Assembly (NCBI GenBank): GCA_029204225.1
Contig: CM055095.1
Span: 16,448,442 to 16,512,441 of the forward strand
Origin: Diphasiastrum complanatum
Taxonomy: Eukaryota > Streptophyta > Lycopodiopsida > Lycopodiales > Lycopodiaceae
DNA: 64,000 nt
Reading direction: 5' to 3'
Shown piece by piece: positions 1 through 10,400 of this stretch (positions are counted from its first letter, which is position 1; each line of letters starts with the position of its first letter). Position numbers and translations under genes: made by a program. The notes below the pieces were generated by a model. It ran no database searches. It saw only the letters and a program-made list of their open reading frames with translations, and was not told the DNA's origin.

Positions 1-3
1 TTT

Positions 4-400
4 CTAATTAGATGCAGACTGCTTGGGGCTTTTCTGCTTCTGTCGTTTCGAGCCCTTGTTGACATATAGAGCATGAGACGAAGAGGTAGACGAAGTGTCT
101 TGGCTTCTTCAATTATATTTTTGAAGCAACATAGTGATAACTCTGGTAACCGTTAAATTTGAGTGTGTCGTAATGATCGTCACCTAGTTCTCATATGTGG
201 AGAGCAGACTTGAAAGCAATGTCATAATTGCATCTTGATCGTCTATGACTATCCGACAACGACCATCTGTTGCAAGAGATTCTTAAACTAGTTAATATGA
301 TTCTGAAGAGAATTATTATTCGACAACTTGAGTGTGAAGAATTTTCTTTCAAGATGTGACTTAGTAGTTATGTCTCTCACATGACATGTCAAGTAATAAG
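4..400 (-). pseudogene. Ty1/copia gag (UBN2-like) relic
   Basis: Read on the minus strand, this stretch gives a gag-like pattern in shifting frames. A segment LERKFFTLKLSNNNSLQNHI is followed by DDQDAIMTLLSSL and TYEN, then a basic lysine-rich tail. This order matches the UBN2/retrotran_gag region of copia elements, where a short conserved helix set precedes the LL-SLP-Y motif. Stops and frame changes interrupt it and no zinc knuckle is seen, so it is a dead fragment that probably continues off the left edge. The assignment rests on motif order only. Confidence 0.5.
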
Positions 401-483
401 CAACAAAACCATATGTTAGGTAGCAAATTTGACTTTTTCGAGTGATAGAGACACCAAAATGGGGCTATTTACATTGATAGACA
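385..483. repeat. About 100-bp direct repeat, copy 1
   Basis: This stretch matches 1721-1817 almost base for base. Both contain AAGTAATAAGCAACAAAA, then GTTAGGTAGCA, and then a block ending in TTTACATTGATAGACA. Both copies belong to the wider family of degenerate motifs that fills 1280-2060 and 2630-3240. Confidence 0.8.
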
Positions 484-1279
484 TATTTATATATGTGTCC
501 CTTAGAAACCCTTTTCGACCCTTTTGGGCTAGAATGTACTGGGTCAGAACGTTTTTTCAAAATAAAAAAACATGTGTTAAGTTGGGCGCAATCTTCCTTC
601 TTCTTTTTTGTAATACATTGAGGGACACTAGATATACTACTACTTCCATGAAGTATGGTACCAATGAGCTAATAGATTTCGAGGAACATGGTTGTGCGCT
701 GTGCGGTTAAAGCCAATTGTAAGGAAGATTAAGGATAGAAGAGATCTAAAATCTCTGTGGGTGGAATCCGAGGAGGGATTGGAGGTGGGTTTTTTTTGTG
801 AATGGATTGTTGATGGATGGAGATGAGAGCAATTGACAAGAGCGCAGGGGAATGTGGTGGGGTGTTTTCGGATTTTGTGTTGAGTGAATGGAAAGGAAAT
901 AACTCGGTGGACGTTGTTAGATGATTGCTAGCGTTGAGGAATGGATCAAACATCTTTGTTTGTGAAATCCTTGGTTGTGGTCTTGTGCAAAGGTGCTACC
1001 AGCAATGCTAATAGGATCGCCATGACTAATCGATTGTATCATAGTCAAACTTGATTTCAGAAGATCATTGAGAGCATAAAATGGGTTTTTCTTGAGATGG
1101 TGATAGGGGACAAGAAAAAATTGAGCATTTGCAATGTCCACCTGTTGAAGTGCTCATGCTCCTATATTAGATCTTTGCTGCTGTAATTTCTTCTTAAAAT
1201 AAAACTATTGCTCTCTTGTCCTTCCAAGTAGCAAACTAATCATCCTGCCCAAGGACTAGATTCAATCTATCAGGGGCCA
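401..1279. other. No supported gene
   Basis: Only short frames are present on either strand, with no recognisable domain and no good splice context. The first 80 bases belong to a repeat shared with 1721-1817. The rest is AT-rich sequence with nothing I can name. Confidence 0.5.
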
Positions 1280-2060
1280 AAATTGATTGTTCCAAATCGT
1301 AGATTGACCAAGTTCAGTCACTTGATCTTCTATGTCAAGTGATAAGGACCAAGATCTTGTATTGGACATTAGATTTGAACTATCTAAAGTGATGGGAATC
1401 GATTTTAATCTATTTCATGAGCACACAATTTCTTGAATTTGGTCACTTTATGAGAAACCTTTAGTGATATGCACCAAAAGTGAGCTATTCTAAAATATAC
1501 ACATCAAATTTTAGTTATCTCATGTGATATGAGCTATCTTAGTATATTAGACTTGGGATTGGTTGAGTCTAATCATTTGATGAGCCATGTCGAGTGATAA
1601 GCAACAAAACCATGCATAGACATAAAATTTAAGTCATCATGTGTAATAGGGGTTTGACAAGGGGTTGAACTTAAGTTGTCTTAATATATTACTTGTTGAG
1701 TCTAGTCACTTGATAGAGCCATGTCAAGTAATAAGCAACAAAATCATATGTTAGGTAGCAGATTTTGACTTTTTTGAGTGATAGAGACACCAAAATGGGG
1801 TATTTACATTGATAGACACCAAGATTGAGCTATTTGATGTGATGTTGGTCAATTGTGATCGCTCAAAGAACAATGATGAGTAATTAGGACCAAAATTGAG
1901 CTGTCTCACATGTAAGCACAGCATTCAAAGTTACATGAATGTCGTAAACTCAAAATTACTCTAACTTGATCACTCAATGCCTTATCTCAAGTGATAGACA
2001 ATAATTTTGAGCTATATCGCATGATGGGATTCAATTCCATTAATAAGCGATAAAAAAAAA
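1280..2060. repeat. Degenerate short-motif repeat region
   Basis: Variants of AGTGATAAGCAACAAAA, GAGCTATCTCATGTGAT and CACTTGATGAGCCATGTCG recur every several tens of bases in the same orientation. Copies are diverged but clearly related, and 1721-1817 repeats 385-483. The region lies upstream of the CACTA gene at 3584. Such elements carry arrays of subterminal repeats that bind transposase, so that role is possible, but no CACTA terminus is visible here. The same motif resumes at 2630-3240. Confidence 0.65.
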
Positions 2061-2070
2061 ATCAATCTAA

Positions 2071-2626
2071 ATGTATTGCATGATGGAAGTCCAAGAAGAA
2101 AATCCAAAGCATGGCAAAAGTGATGATGATCAAGAATTAAGCTCTAAAGAAAAGAAGAAAGACAAAGCCAAACAAAAGTGCTTCTTTTGTGGAAGGCACT
2201 TTGCATCCCAGTGCTACAAAAAGAAGAATGCACAAGATGAGAGTAAGCAAGACAACCTTACCATTGAGGATTATGAGGATGAAGTTGATTCATCCTTGAT
2301 GGCATCTATGCCAACAAGCAAGAGCTACTCCAATGACACATGGTGGATTGAGAGTGAGGCTAGTCTTGGATCTCTTTAAGTCTTGGATCTTCTAAAAGAT
2401 TGGATATAGAAAATGTACTCTATGTTTCTATTCTTACTAGGAGCTTGCTTGGTGTTGGGCAACTAGTGGATAGTGGTTTAGATGTTCATTTTAAGAAAGG
2501 TGTTTGCTCTATTATACTTGCATTGTAAACGGATTTAAGCAAAGGAGGCTATTCTCAAAGGCTCGCAAGCAACAATTTGCTAACTCTTCTACAAGATCTT
2601 CTAAGTCATTAGATCTCATTCATAGT
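2071..2626 (+). pseudogene. Ty1/copia gag-protease-integrase relic
   Basis: The frame 2071-2379 holds a lysine-rich gag tail, a zinc-knuckle-like CFFCGRHFASQC and then DTWWIESEAS at the protease site. Related elements have CX2CX4HX4C and W-I-D-S-G-A-S at these places. Two residues are therefore missing from the knuckle, and the catalytic Asp and following Gly of the protease are replaced. Further on, other frames give LYVSILTRSLLGVGQLVDSG and a piece matching the segment before the integrase core, ending near an LIHS motif. Large internal deletions join these parts. It is related to the intact copia polyprotein at 7409-11374 and is certainly non-functional. Confidence 0.8.
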
Positions 2627-2629
2627 AGA

Positions 2630-3240
2630 TTTGAAACTAGTTGAGTCTAATCCCTTGATCAGCCATGTCGAGTGATCAACATCAAAACCACACGTTAGGC
2701 ATCAAATTTGAACTATTCCAAGTGATAAATACCAAATTCAAGCTATTTCAATATCTTGAAGTCACTATTCTATTGGTTTTGTCACTCAATAGACAATTTC
2801 GAATGATAAAGGCCAAAAATACAACTATCTTTAATGGTAGATAGCAAATTTGAGCTATCTGATGTGATAGGGATCAAATGTCAACAATAACTGGTGCAAC
2901 AAAATATACTAGATTTGAAACTAGTTGATTCTAATAACTTGATGAGCCATGTTGGGTGATAAGAAAAAAAATTACACATTGGGCAACAAATTTTGGCATT
3001 CCCAAACGATAGGCAACAAATTTAATCTATTTGGATGAAATCTCTCAAAGTTTATCACTCTATGAGGAGCCTCAGGTGAGAAGTGCCAAAATGAGACTTT
3101 TTACATTGATAGACATCAAGCTGTTAGAGCTATCTCATGTAATGCTGGTTAATTATGATTATTCAATGGGCTATGTCAAGCGATAGGGACCAAAATAGAG
3201 TTGTTTCACATGTAAGTATCAAATTCAAGTTACTTGATTT
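2630..3240. repeat. Degenerate short-motif repeat region, continued
   Basis: The same motif family as 1280-2060 resumes here: GAGCCATGT(C/T)GAGTGAT, GGCAACAAATTT and ATTGATAGACATCAAG. The copia relic at 2071-2626 interrupts the two blocks, so it probably inserted into or was copied with the repeat array. There is no coding capacity. The following stretch to 3583 has nothing I can name. Confidence 0.6.
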
Positions 3241-3583
3241 TTTCAAACTCGGGATTTTGAAGATTTTGATGATTTTTTAAAAATGACAAATATGTATTAA
3301 TACTGCTTAGTTTTCTAAATAGTTAAAAGAAATCACACTTCTATTTCATAGTTTGCTTGAATCTGCTTCTTTTCTTCATGAATTAGACAATGTCATATTC
3401 ATTCAAGCAACTTGACATTGGTAAGGTATCTAAATGTTTTAGTGATAAAGATATTTGTGGATCTTGTTAAATTTGTGTGTACATATCAATTTTAACTGTA
3501 TATTTTGACAAGTGTATTTTGTCAATATCATTAACATTCTTGTTAAAAAGTTGCAGGTAAAATTTAATCGTTCATTAGCAAAT

Positions 3584-4113
3584 ATGTCTTCTACTGAGGA
3601 CATGTCTCGAAACAGGTATATTTATTAAATGTATAGTAGATATTATGTACTTAACATTTGGATTTGCAGCATTGTGTGTTGAATATAACTTTTTTGTATT
3701 TTTTCTACGATTGTTTAAAGCACAACACCTCCACAAGATAGCAAAAAGTTAAAGAAGATGCAATATTATTACAAAATGAAATCACGAAAAAGAGCACAAA
3801 TGCTTGAGCAAAGACTTAGTGGAACATCATCGTCATCAAGTTCTGGTGCCCAGCCTCGACCTAAATCGCAGGTACTATATAATTATTTGTTTAAAACTTA
3901 GGACTGTATTTATACAAATATAAATTAGCTTGTAACATTAAGCTAATCATTTTTGTAATTGTAAAATGAAATTAGTATCAACAGAGGTACAATGAAAAGA
4001 TATATTGGGAGTGTAAACAATGCAAAGGATTGAAAATTCGAGAAAGACGAATAGTGGTGCAACATTTGTGGAAGTTTGGAAAGCACATTGAGGACCCCGA
4101 TGTGGACTTGGAG
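3584..4113 (+). pseudogene. CACTA transposase gene, exons 1-3 (basic and zinc-binding N-terminus)
   Basis: Exon 1 (3584-3615) starts with ATG and reads MSSTEDMSRN before a GTATAT donor. Exon 2 (3721-3871) carries a lysine-rich stretch (KKLKK, KMKSRKRAQ) that could be a nuclear localisation signal, then a serine run. Exon 3 (3985-4113) reads YWECKQCKG and then VVQHLWKFGKHIED. A CxxC pair followed by V-x2-HL-x2-FG resembles the transposase-associated zinc-binding domain at the N-terminus of plant CACTA proteins. The three exons join in phase, which supports the intron calls. Introns are 105, 113 and 99 bp. The start codon is the first ATG in the chained frame; an upstream exon is possible. Confidence 0.65.
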
Positions 4114-4212
4114 GTACGTTTTGACAATTTCGTATTGTTATTATCATACACATATTTATAATTTTTTTGAAAAAAATAAAACTAATGCTTGTGTAATGTT
4201 TCACTCTTGCAG

Positions 4213-5452
4213 AATAATACATTGATCTCAATGTCTTATAACACGTCGATTGACAATCTTATCAACAAGATAAGAAATATCGATCATCTTTGGCATTGGA
4301 CGAAGATCTTGTTGATGATCATAATGATGTCACTAGTCACTACACACCTCATGATGTGGAAGTTATGCATCTTTCCATTTCGCACGTTACTTACTCCACC
4401 ACACCTCACATAGATCTTTCCATGGAATCTATTCTTCACATGATATTACCACACATAGATTCTATTCATCCCATGACACCTCACATGGATTCTATCCATC
4501 CCACAACACCTCACGCAAATTCTACTATGGATTCTATTCATTCCACGATGTCACCACACATCGTTTCTATCTATCTCATGACACCTCACATCGATTCTAT
4601 CCATCCCACGACACCTCACATCAATTCTATCCATCCCACATCACTTCACATACCTTGTGTAGAATATTCTCTTCTTCCTATTCCATCGAGATTTACTCCA
4701 TTAAAAAAAAGAACACGACTTGGATGCATTTTGACAAGATTTGAGAATGAACAACCAAATTTACGTACTGTTGACTTATCCAAGAATGTTTTAAATTCAT
4801 TGACTGAGTCTCTCCTTCCTCACTACCTAGAAGCATTGGTTAAGCCCTTTGATAGAAAGAAATATTCATGTTGGCCTGATAGAGTACCACTACCATTATG
4901 TGGAACATCATTTTCATATTGGGGTCATATGTACATGATCAAGCCAAGTGAGCACTTTCCTAATGCGGATTGGGTTTATTTTCTTTGACTAGCATTGATG
5001 TCCCCTTGAATAGTGTTGTCACATTAATGCCTTATATAGGACCTCAATACAATTGGGGTGATTGGCATGCTCTATGTCGTCACCAATGGAGAATGCAGGT
5101 TTATGGCTTGAATGCCAATGGTTGTTCTTTGGAAGAGCAACGTGTGCAAGGAAAGAATGTTTTGAAATCACATCGTATGTACATTGATGGGCGTCCAGAA
5201 AAATATGGCAATATTGCTGCATATATAAATAGTTCCATTGGGCACCCTTCATTAACTAATTGTGATTTCGAGGAACGTATCAATGGAAAGGAAGAATACT
5301 TTTCTAGGAACTCAAAAGGTACATATGTAATGGTATGTGCGATAAGGCCCATTAAATGTGGTGAAGAGCTATTCATCAAATATAGCTTCAATCGCCCTCT
5401 TCCAAGATGTGTACAAAAGGCTTTGAGCCAAACTCAAGCATGTACCTTGTGA
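4213..5452 (+). pseudogene. CACTA gene exon 4: acidic segment, TPH repeat and SET domain
   Basis: After an AG acceptor at 4212 the exon runs through an acidic segment (DEDLVDDHND), a 10-residue TPHIDSIHPT-type repeat, and then a complete SET domain. SET hallmarks are a GLFSL start near 4975, YIGPQYNWG, the pseudoknot motif YINSSIGHPSLTNCDF near 5225-5265 and GEELFIKYSF near 5365. SET domains transfer methyl groups from S-adenosylmethionine to lysines. Here the usual N-H-S reads N-S-S, while the final tyrosine is kept. A one-base frameshift near 4280 and another at 4971-4976 split the frame. The exon could be a captured host gene, but it lies between transposase exons in the same orientation. 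Confidence 0.75.
4390..4650 (+). repeat. 30-bp coding minisatellite (TPHIDSIHPT repeat)
   Basis: About eight imperfect copies of a 30-base unit of the type ACACCTCACATCGATTCTAT plus CCATCCCACG lie head to tail in one frame. They encode histidine- and proline-rich decapeptides. Because the unit length is a multiple of three, copy number can change without breaking the frame. The repeat sits just before the SET domain and would form a flexible linker. Confidence 0.85.
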
Positions 5453-5655
5453 ATATCAAAATACATTTTATCTATTTAGTGAGAGCAAGTTATATTGAAT
5501 GTGAATTAATTGTTTTTTTTTTATATTTCATATTGCATGCCTTAATTTAAGATATGGTGTTTGATTTGCATGTCTTAATTTTAGTTTTAATTTTCATGAA
5601 TGACAATGTTATATGTTAATTGATAAATATGTTAATTTGTTTCCTATGTTTGAAG

Positions 5656-5925
5656 GACTATGAATTGTCATCTAGCTCTAGTGATGATGACAACAGTCAC
5701 TCCATATTCAAAACAAGATTGGCATACGATGGGCCGCACATAAATCAACTATCACGTCGTGAGCATATGGGATTGAGAGCCATGATGAAAATAGGTGAAC
5801 AACAACGGGCCAAAGCAAATCAGCCTCGATCTTCTTCTTTTTCTTCTTCAGAATCAAGATCAAGTGCTGAAAATGATTTTTGCATTCAAGATGAAGTTGA
5901 AATCATGAAGAACTTGATAAATAAT
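5656..5925 (+). pseudogene. CACTA gene exon 5, left part (serine/acidic segment)
   Basis: An AG acceptor at 5654-5655 is followed by DYELSSSSSDDDNSHS, then REHMGLRAMMKIGEQQR and a second serine-rich run. The exon is cut at 5925 by the copia insertion. The same frame resumes at 12073 after the duplicated ATAAT, continuing with VYEHHDMEEHTEHD. Low-complexity acidic segments precede the tnp2 core in plant CACTA transposases, which fits the position. I cannot assign a separate function to this exon. Confidence 0.7.
5921..5925. repeat. Target-site duplication ATAAT, left
   Basis: ATAAT directly precedes the TGTTAAAAATTC start of the left LTR, and the same five bases directly follow the right LTR at 12071-12075. 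Five-base duplications are normal for Ty1/copia integration. This proves a single simple insertion into the CACTA exon. Confidence 0.95.
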
Positions 5926-6607
5926 TGTTAAAAATTCACAATTCTAGCTTGACTAGTTTTGGTCATATGACTTGTAAATAGTTAGATGGTCATGATGTGG
6001 CTTGTCACACATGCCAAATAGCATAGGATTACATTCATAAGGATGTTCTCAAGTAGGCCTAAGTGTTAGAACCTTTGGAATGAGTCCAAATTATGCTTAG
6101 ATACAAGGGAGAAAAAATAGGAGCTATTTTTGGTAATTTTTGCATTGTTGAGGGATCTCCAAGATTCCAACCCTAACTTGGTAGGGATGAAAGATCCACC
6201 AAAATTAGCATTAGGGATAGGTTTAGGGCTACTCATACCTGCCCAAAACCGTGATGGATCATGTATATATAGGTGATGATATCTCACCAAAATCAATCAA
6301 GCAATTTCATGTTTTTTCTCTCATAATGGTGCAATTGCTCTCTATGTTCATAATTGTTTGAGTACTTGTGATTACTAATGATCATAGGATTGAATGTAGG
6401 TCTGGTGTACAGTACTCAGACTGTGGGAGGCCGTACTTTCACACGTGTGAAGCCTTCTTCAAGGATTTGGGCCATTTAGTGAGGTTCAAGCATAGGTTTT
6501 TGATGGATTTTGATGGTTCAACTTGTGCTAATCTTATGAAATCATAATCTATTGTTTCCCTCATCATTTCAAGTGTTTTAGGATCCTTATTTGCTGTAAT
6601 TTTTACA
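5926..6607 (+). repeat. Ty1/copia 5' LTR
   Basis: The 682-bp LTR starts TG and ends CA. It carries the palindrome CACACGTGTG at 6440-6449. A TATATATAG stretch near 6264 is a plausible promoter TATA box. Compared with the 3' LTR I count seven substitutions and no indels: CA/CG in CACATGCC, A/C, G/A, G/A, C/T, G/A and G/C. Confidence 0.97.
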
Positions 6608-7408
6608 GCCTAAAGGCTGAAATGAGTTAAATCCTTGGTTTTCATTCAATTTGATCACAATTTTTGATCTAAATCTTGTGTAGATTGGATCTTAGCATCT
6701 AGTATTGATTCTAGAACTCAAAGTGAGTCAAATACATTGGAGATTGATGTTGTGTGACTTCATTTGCAGGTGTTTAGGTTTCTAAAACCAGAGGCAAAGT
6801 TGAGTTCAATTCACATTACCAAGATAGCAAGTTTTGCTTGCTCCAAGCATTGATTTCTAAGCGAGTTTTGGAGGTGATTTCATAGAGGAGGCTTTCTAGC
6901 ATTCAAGGAGAGGGAAGATCAGATTTTTGGGGACTCTTCAAGGCTGTTCTAAGGTGTAGTAGACACCTCCTAAAGTGATTTAGGTTCAGTCTAACCATTG
7001 CTTGACTTATGCACCAAATTAGATCAATTTTTCATCAATTTTGATCATTTTTTGCTTGTGATTGGATAGTAGATTGTGTTGCATTCTCATTAAGTTCCAT
7101 TTAGATCTTTTACAAGTGATTTTAGAAGTATATTAGGTTGCTGAAATTCACTCTTGATCAGATCATTTGGAAGCTTTAATGTTCTTTATAGAAAGAGGGG
7201 CAATTCTACTAGTATTGTCTACTTCAATCAAGCAAGTGCATTGTTTCTAGTATTCTATGATTTGACTTTGTTAGAGATCATTCTTAGATCTTTATAGGAA
7301 GTCTATTACTAATCTTTTCAGGTCCCTAAGAAGTGGGATAAGGTAGACCTTCAATCAAATCAATAGAAGTAACCTTCATTTGTGTCAAGTCCTTGATTAG
7401 GAGACTAG
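6606..7408 (+). promoter_or_regulatory. Ty1/copia leader with hairpin at the primer-binding position
   Basis: About 800 bp separate the 5' LTR from the gag start. Where a tRNA-complementary TGG... primer site normally sits, the sequence is CAGCCTAAAGGCTG (6606-6619), a six-base stem with a two-base loop. No TGGTATCA is present next to the LTR, although other copia LTRs in this window have it. Whether the hairpin takes part in priming cannot be judged here. The rest of the leader holds no frame of note. Confidence 0.5.
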
Positions 7409-10400
7409 ATGGCATCTACAAATGCATATCTTTTGGATACTAATGAAAGGCTCAACAAAACTAACTATTCCATATGGAAAGTTAGAATGGAATCCATCAT
7501 GATCATGCAAGATCTGATGGAAATTGTAAATGGTAATGAGGGTGAACCTATTCATCCTCAAGAAAAAGCCAAATACATCAAGAGGTGCAATGTTGCACTA
7601 CATTGCATAAAAATGAATGTTGCAAATGAACTCTTAAGAGAGCTAGGAGATTGCACTTCAGCTCAAGATGCTTGGGAGACTTTGCAAAAGGTCTATGAAT
7701 CCAAGAACCAAACTAGAATGTTAGCTTTGAAGAATCAAATCTATAGAAACTATCAAAAGAAAGGAGAGAGTGCACATACTTTTGTCCTAAGAGTAAAGGA
7801 ATTGAACAAAGAGCTAGCCTTTATAGGTGACCCTATCAAGGATGAAGAGCTTGTTCAACTCATATTGAATGGACTAAGCTTTGAATTTGACAATTTCGTT
7901 CAGGGATATGCAATTATGGGTAAGCTACCCATACTTGAAGAACTCCAAGGCACACTCATGGCCGAGGAATCAAGAAGGAGCCAAATGCAAGAGAGGATGG
8001 ATAGGCTTTCCATCCAAGGTGGAGATGACCAAGCTCTCTTCACCAAAGGCAAAGGCAAGTCCAAAGGCAAAGGATCAACATTCAAGAAGTCTACAAAGCT
8101 TGAGGATCAAGAAGGACCCCCAAACGCATCTCCATCAACCACCAAAGTCAAGGACAAATCAAAGGTGAAGTGCTACTATTGTAGCAAGATGGGGCATTAT
8201 GCCTCGGAATGCTTCAAGAGGAAGCAAGATCAAAGCCAAGCCAACATGAGCAAAGAGGAGGAGGAGGAGAGTTCACATGAGGACTCTCTCAGGATGTCCA
8301 TATTTTCTTCAACAAGCTTCAAAGGAGAAGATCCTTGGTGGATTGACTCGGGTGCTAGTTCACACATGACTAGTAAAAGGGAGTTTTTCTCTTCTCTCTT
8401 ATCTTATGATGGACCTATAAAGTCTATCTATACAGCAAATGATGAAGCTTGTAAGATTGAAGGAGTTGGTAGCATTCCCCTTTGCTTAGGATCTTCCAAA
8501 AAGATCAACATAGAAGGTGTTTTGTACATTCCTACAATAACAAAGAATCTACTAAGTGTTGGCCAAATGGTAGACAATGGTTTCAATATTGACTTTGCTT
8601 CAAATGAATGTTTCATCAAGAAGAAGGGTAAGATAGTGGCTAAGGGCACTAGACTTGGCAAACTTTATAAGCTGGATGCATTTGTGGATACTAATGTTGT
8701 CATGTTGGCCGAGAAGAGCAAGATATCTACCTTTACTTTATGGCACAAAAGACTTGGACATGTCAACTCGGGTTCCATGGAGGCTATGATCAAGGAGGAG
8801 TATGCTTTAGGCCTACCAAGGTCTATTGGGAAGGAAGACAAGGTTTGTGAAGCTTGTGCCTTATCCAAGGCACATAAGAAGGTGTTTCCTAACTCCATCA
8901 CAAAGTCATCTCATCATCTTGAACTCATACACTCGAATGTGCACATTGCTAGCACCAAATCTAATGGAGGTTCATCCATGTTTTTAACCTTCATTGATGA
9001 CTACTCAAGATATTGTTGGGTGTTCTTACTTTCCTTCAAGTCTCAAGTATTTGATACTTTTGTAAAGTTTAAGTTGTTTGTAAAAAAGCATCATAATCAT
9101 AGCATCAAGATTCTTAGAAGTGACAATGGTGGAGAAGTCATCTCCAATGAGTTCAAGGCCTTTTGTGAGGAGGAAGGGATCAAGAAAGAGACTTCTTGTC
9201 CTTACACTCCTCAACAAAATGGAGTTGCTGAAAGAAGGAATAGAACATTATGTGAATGTTCTAAGGCTTTAAGATTAGATGCTTGTTTGTCCAAATCCTT
9301 TTGGGGTGAGTCTCTTGTATGTGCAAACTACTTGATGAATAGGGTGTCTTGCAAAGCAATTGAAGGCAAAACTCCTTATGAGATGTTGTATGGAAAGAAA
9401 CCCAATCTTAATCACTTGAAAGTTTTTGGGTGTACATGTTATGTGCATGTGCCATTGGAAACAAGAACCAAGGAGGATCCATCTTCCACAAGAGGGATCA
9501 TGCTTGGATATGCAAGCTCAAGCAAGGGCTACAAAGTCTATCTCCCATCCTTGAACAAATTTGTTGTTTCAAGGGATGTCATCTTTGATGAACATCATAT
9601 GCATATGCTTGAAGAAGGCTCAAGTGCTCCAACAATCAAGAAGAAGATGGCCGAGGAGCAAGATCTTGGTTTTGAGGAGGAGCTCATGGAGGAGCAAGCA
9701 CCAAACCCACCTATCACACCAAGGAGATCTTCAAGGGCAAAAGTGGAGCCATCAAGGCTCACATATCAAGGCAAAGGACAGCAAGTTGAGGGTATCTCAT
9801 CCACTTCTTATGCTTTATCTAGTTTTGAAGAACCGTCTAATGTTGAAGATGCATTGAACTCCAAAGAATGGTATAAAGCTATGTTGGATGAGTATGATGC
9901 CTTGATTGAGAATGAAACTTGGTTGCTTGTTGAGAGACCTCAAAGGAATGTAATAGGATGCAAGTGGGTCTTCAAGCTTAAGTTGAATGCAAATGGGAGT
10001 GTTAACAAACATAAAGCAAGATTAGTTGCAAAAGGTTATGCTCAAGAGAGAGGGATAGACTATGAGGAAACTTTTGCACCCGTGGCCAAGATGGTCACAA
10101 TAAGACTAATCATTGCACTTGCATCACATTTTGGATGGATTCTATGTCAAATGGATGTCTCTAATGCTTTCTTGAATGGTTTTTTGGAAGAGGATATCTA
10201 TATGGAGCAGCCACAAGGGTTCATCAAGCATGGAATGGAGAACAAAGTATGCCATCTCCAAAGAAGCATCTATGGCTTGAAGCAAGCCTCGAGATCTTGG
10301 AATTCAAGACTACATTGCTATCTTATTTCACTTTCTTTTGTTCAAAGTGAATATGATCCCACTCTTTACAGTAAGTTTGATGATGTTGGTATTGTACTTT

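Noticed and set aside
429-710. 93-codon frame after the first direct repeat
   Set aside because: It begins in repeat sequence, shows no domain, and has no splice or promoter support.
4970-5452. SET frame as an independent single-exon gene
   Set aside because: It has no ATG at its start, its first residues continue the upstream frame across a one-base shift, and transposase exons with compatible splice sites flank it.
6066-6296. 76-codon minus-strand frame, also at 11529-11759
   Set aside because: It lies inside both copia LTRs and is antisense. It is duplicated only because the LTRs are.
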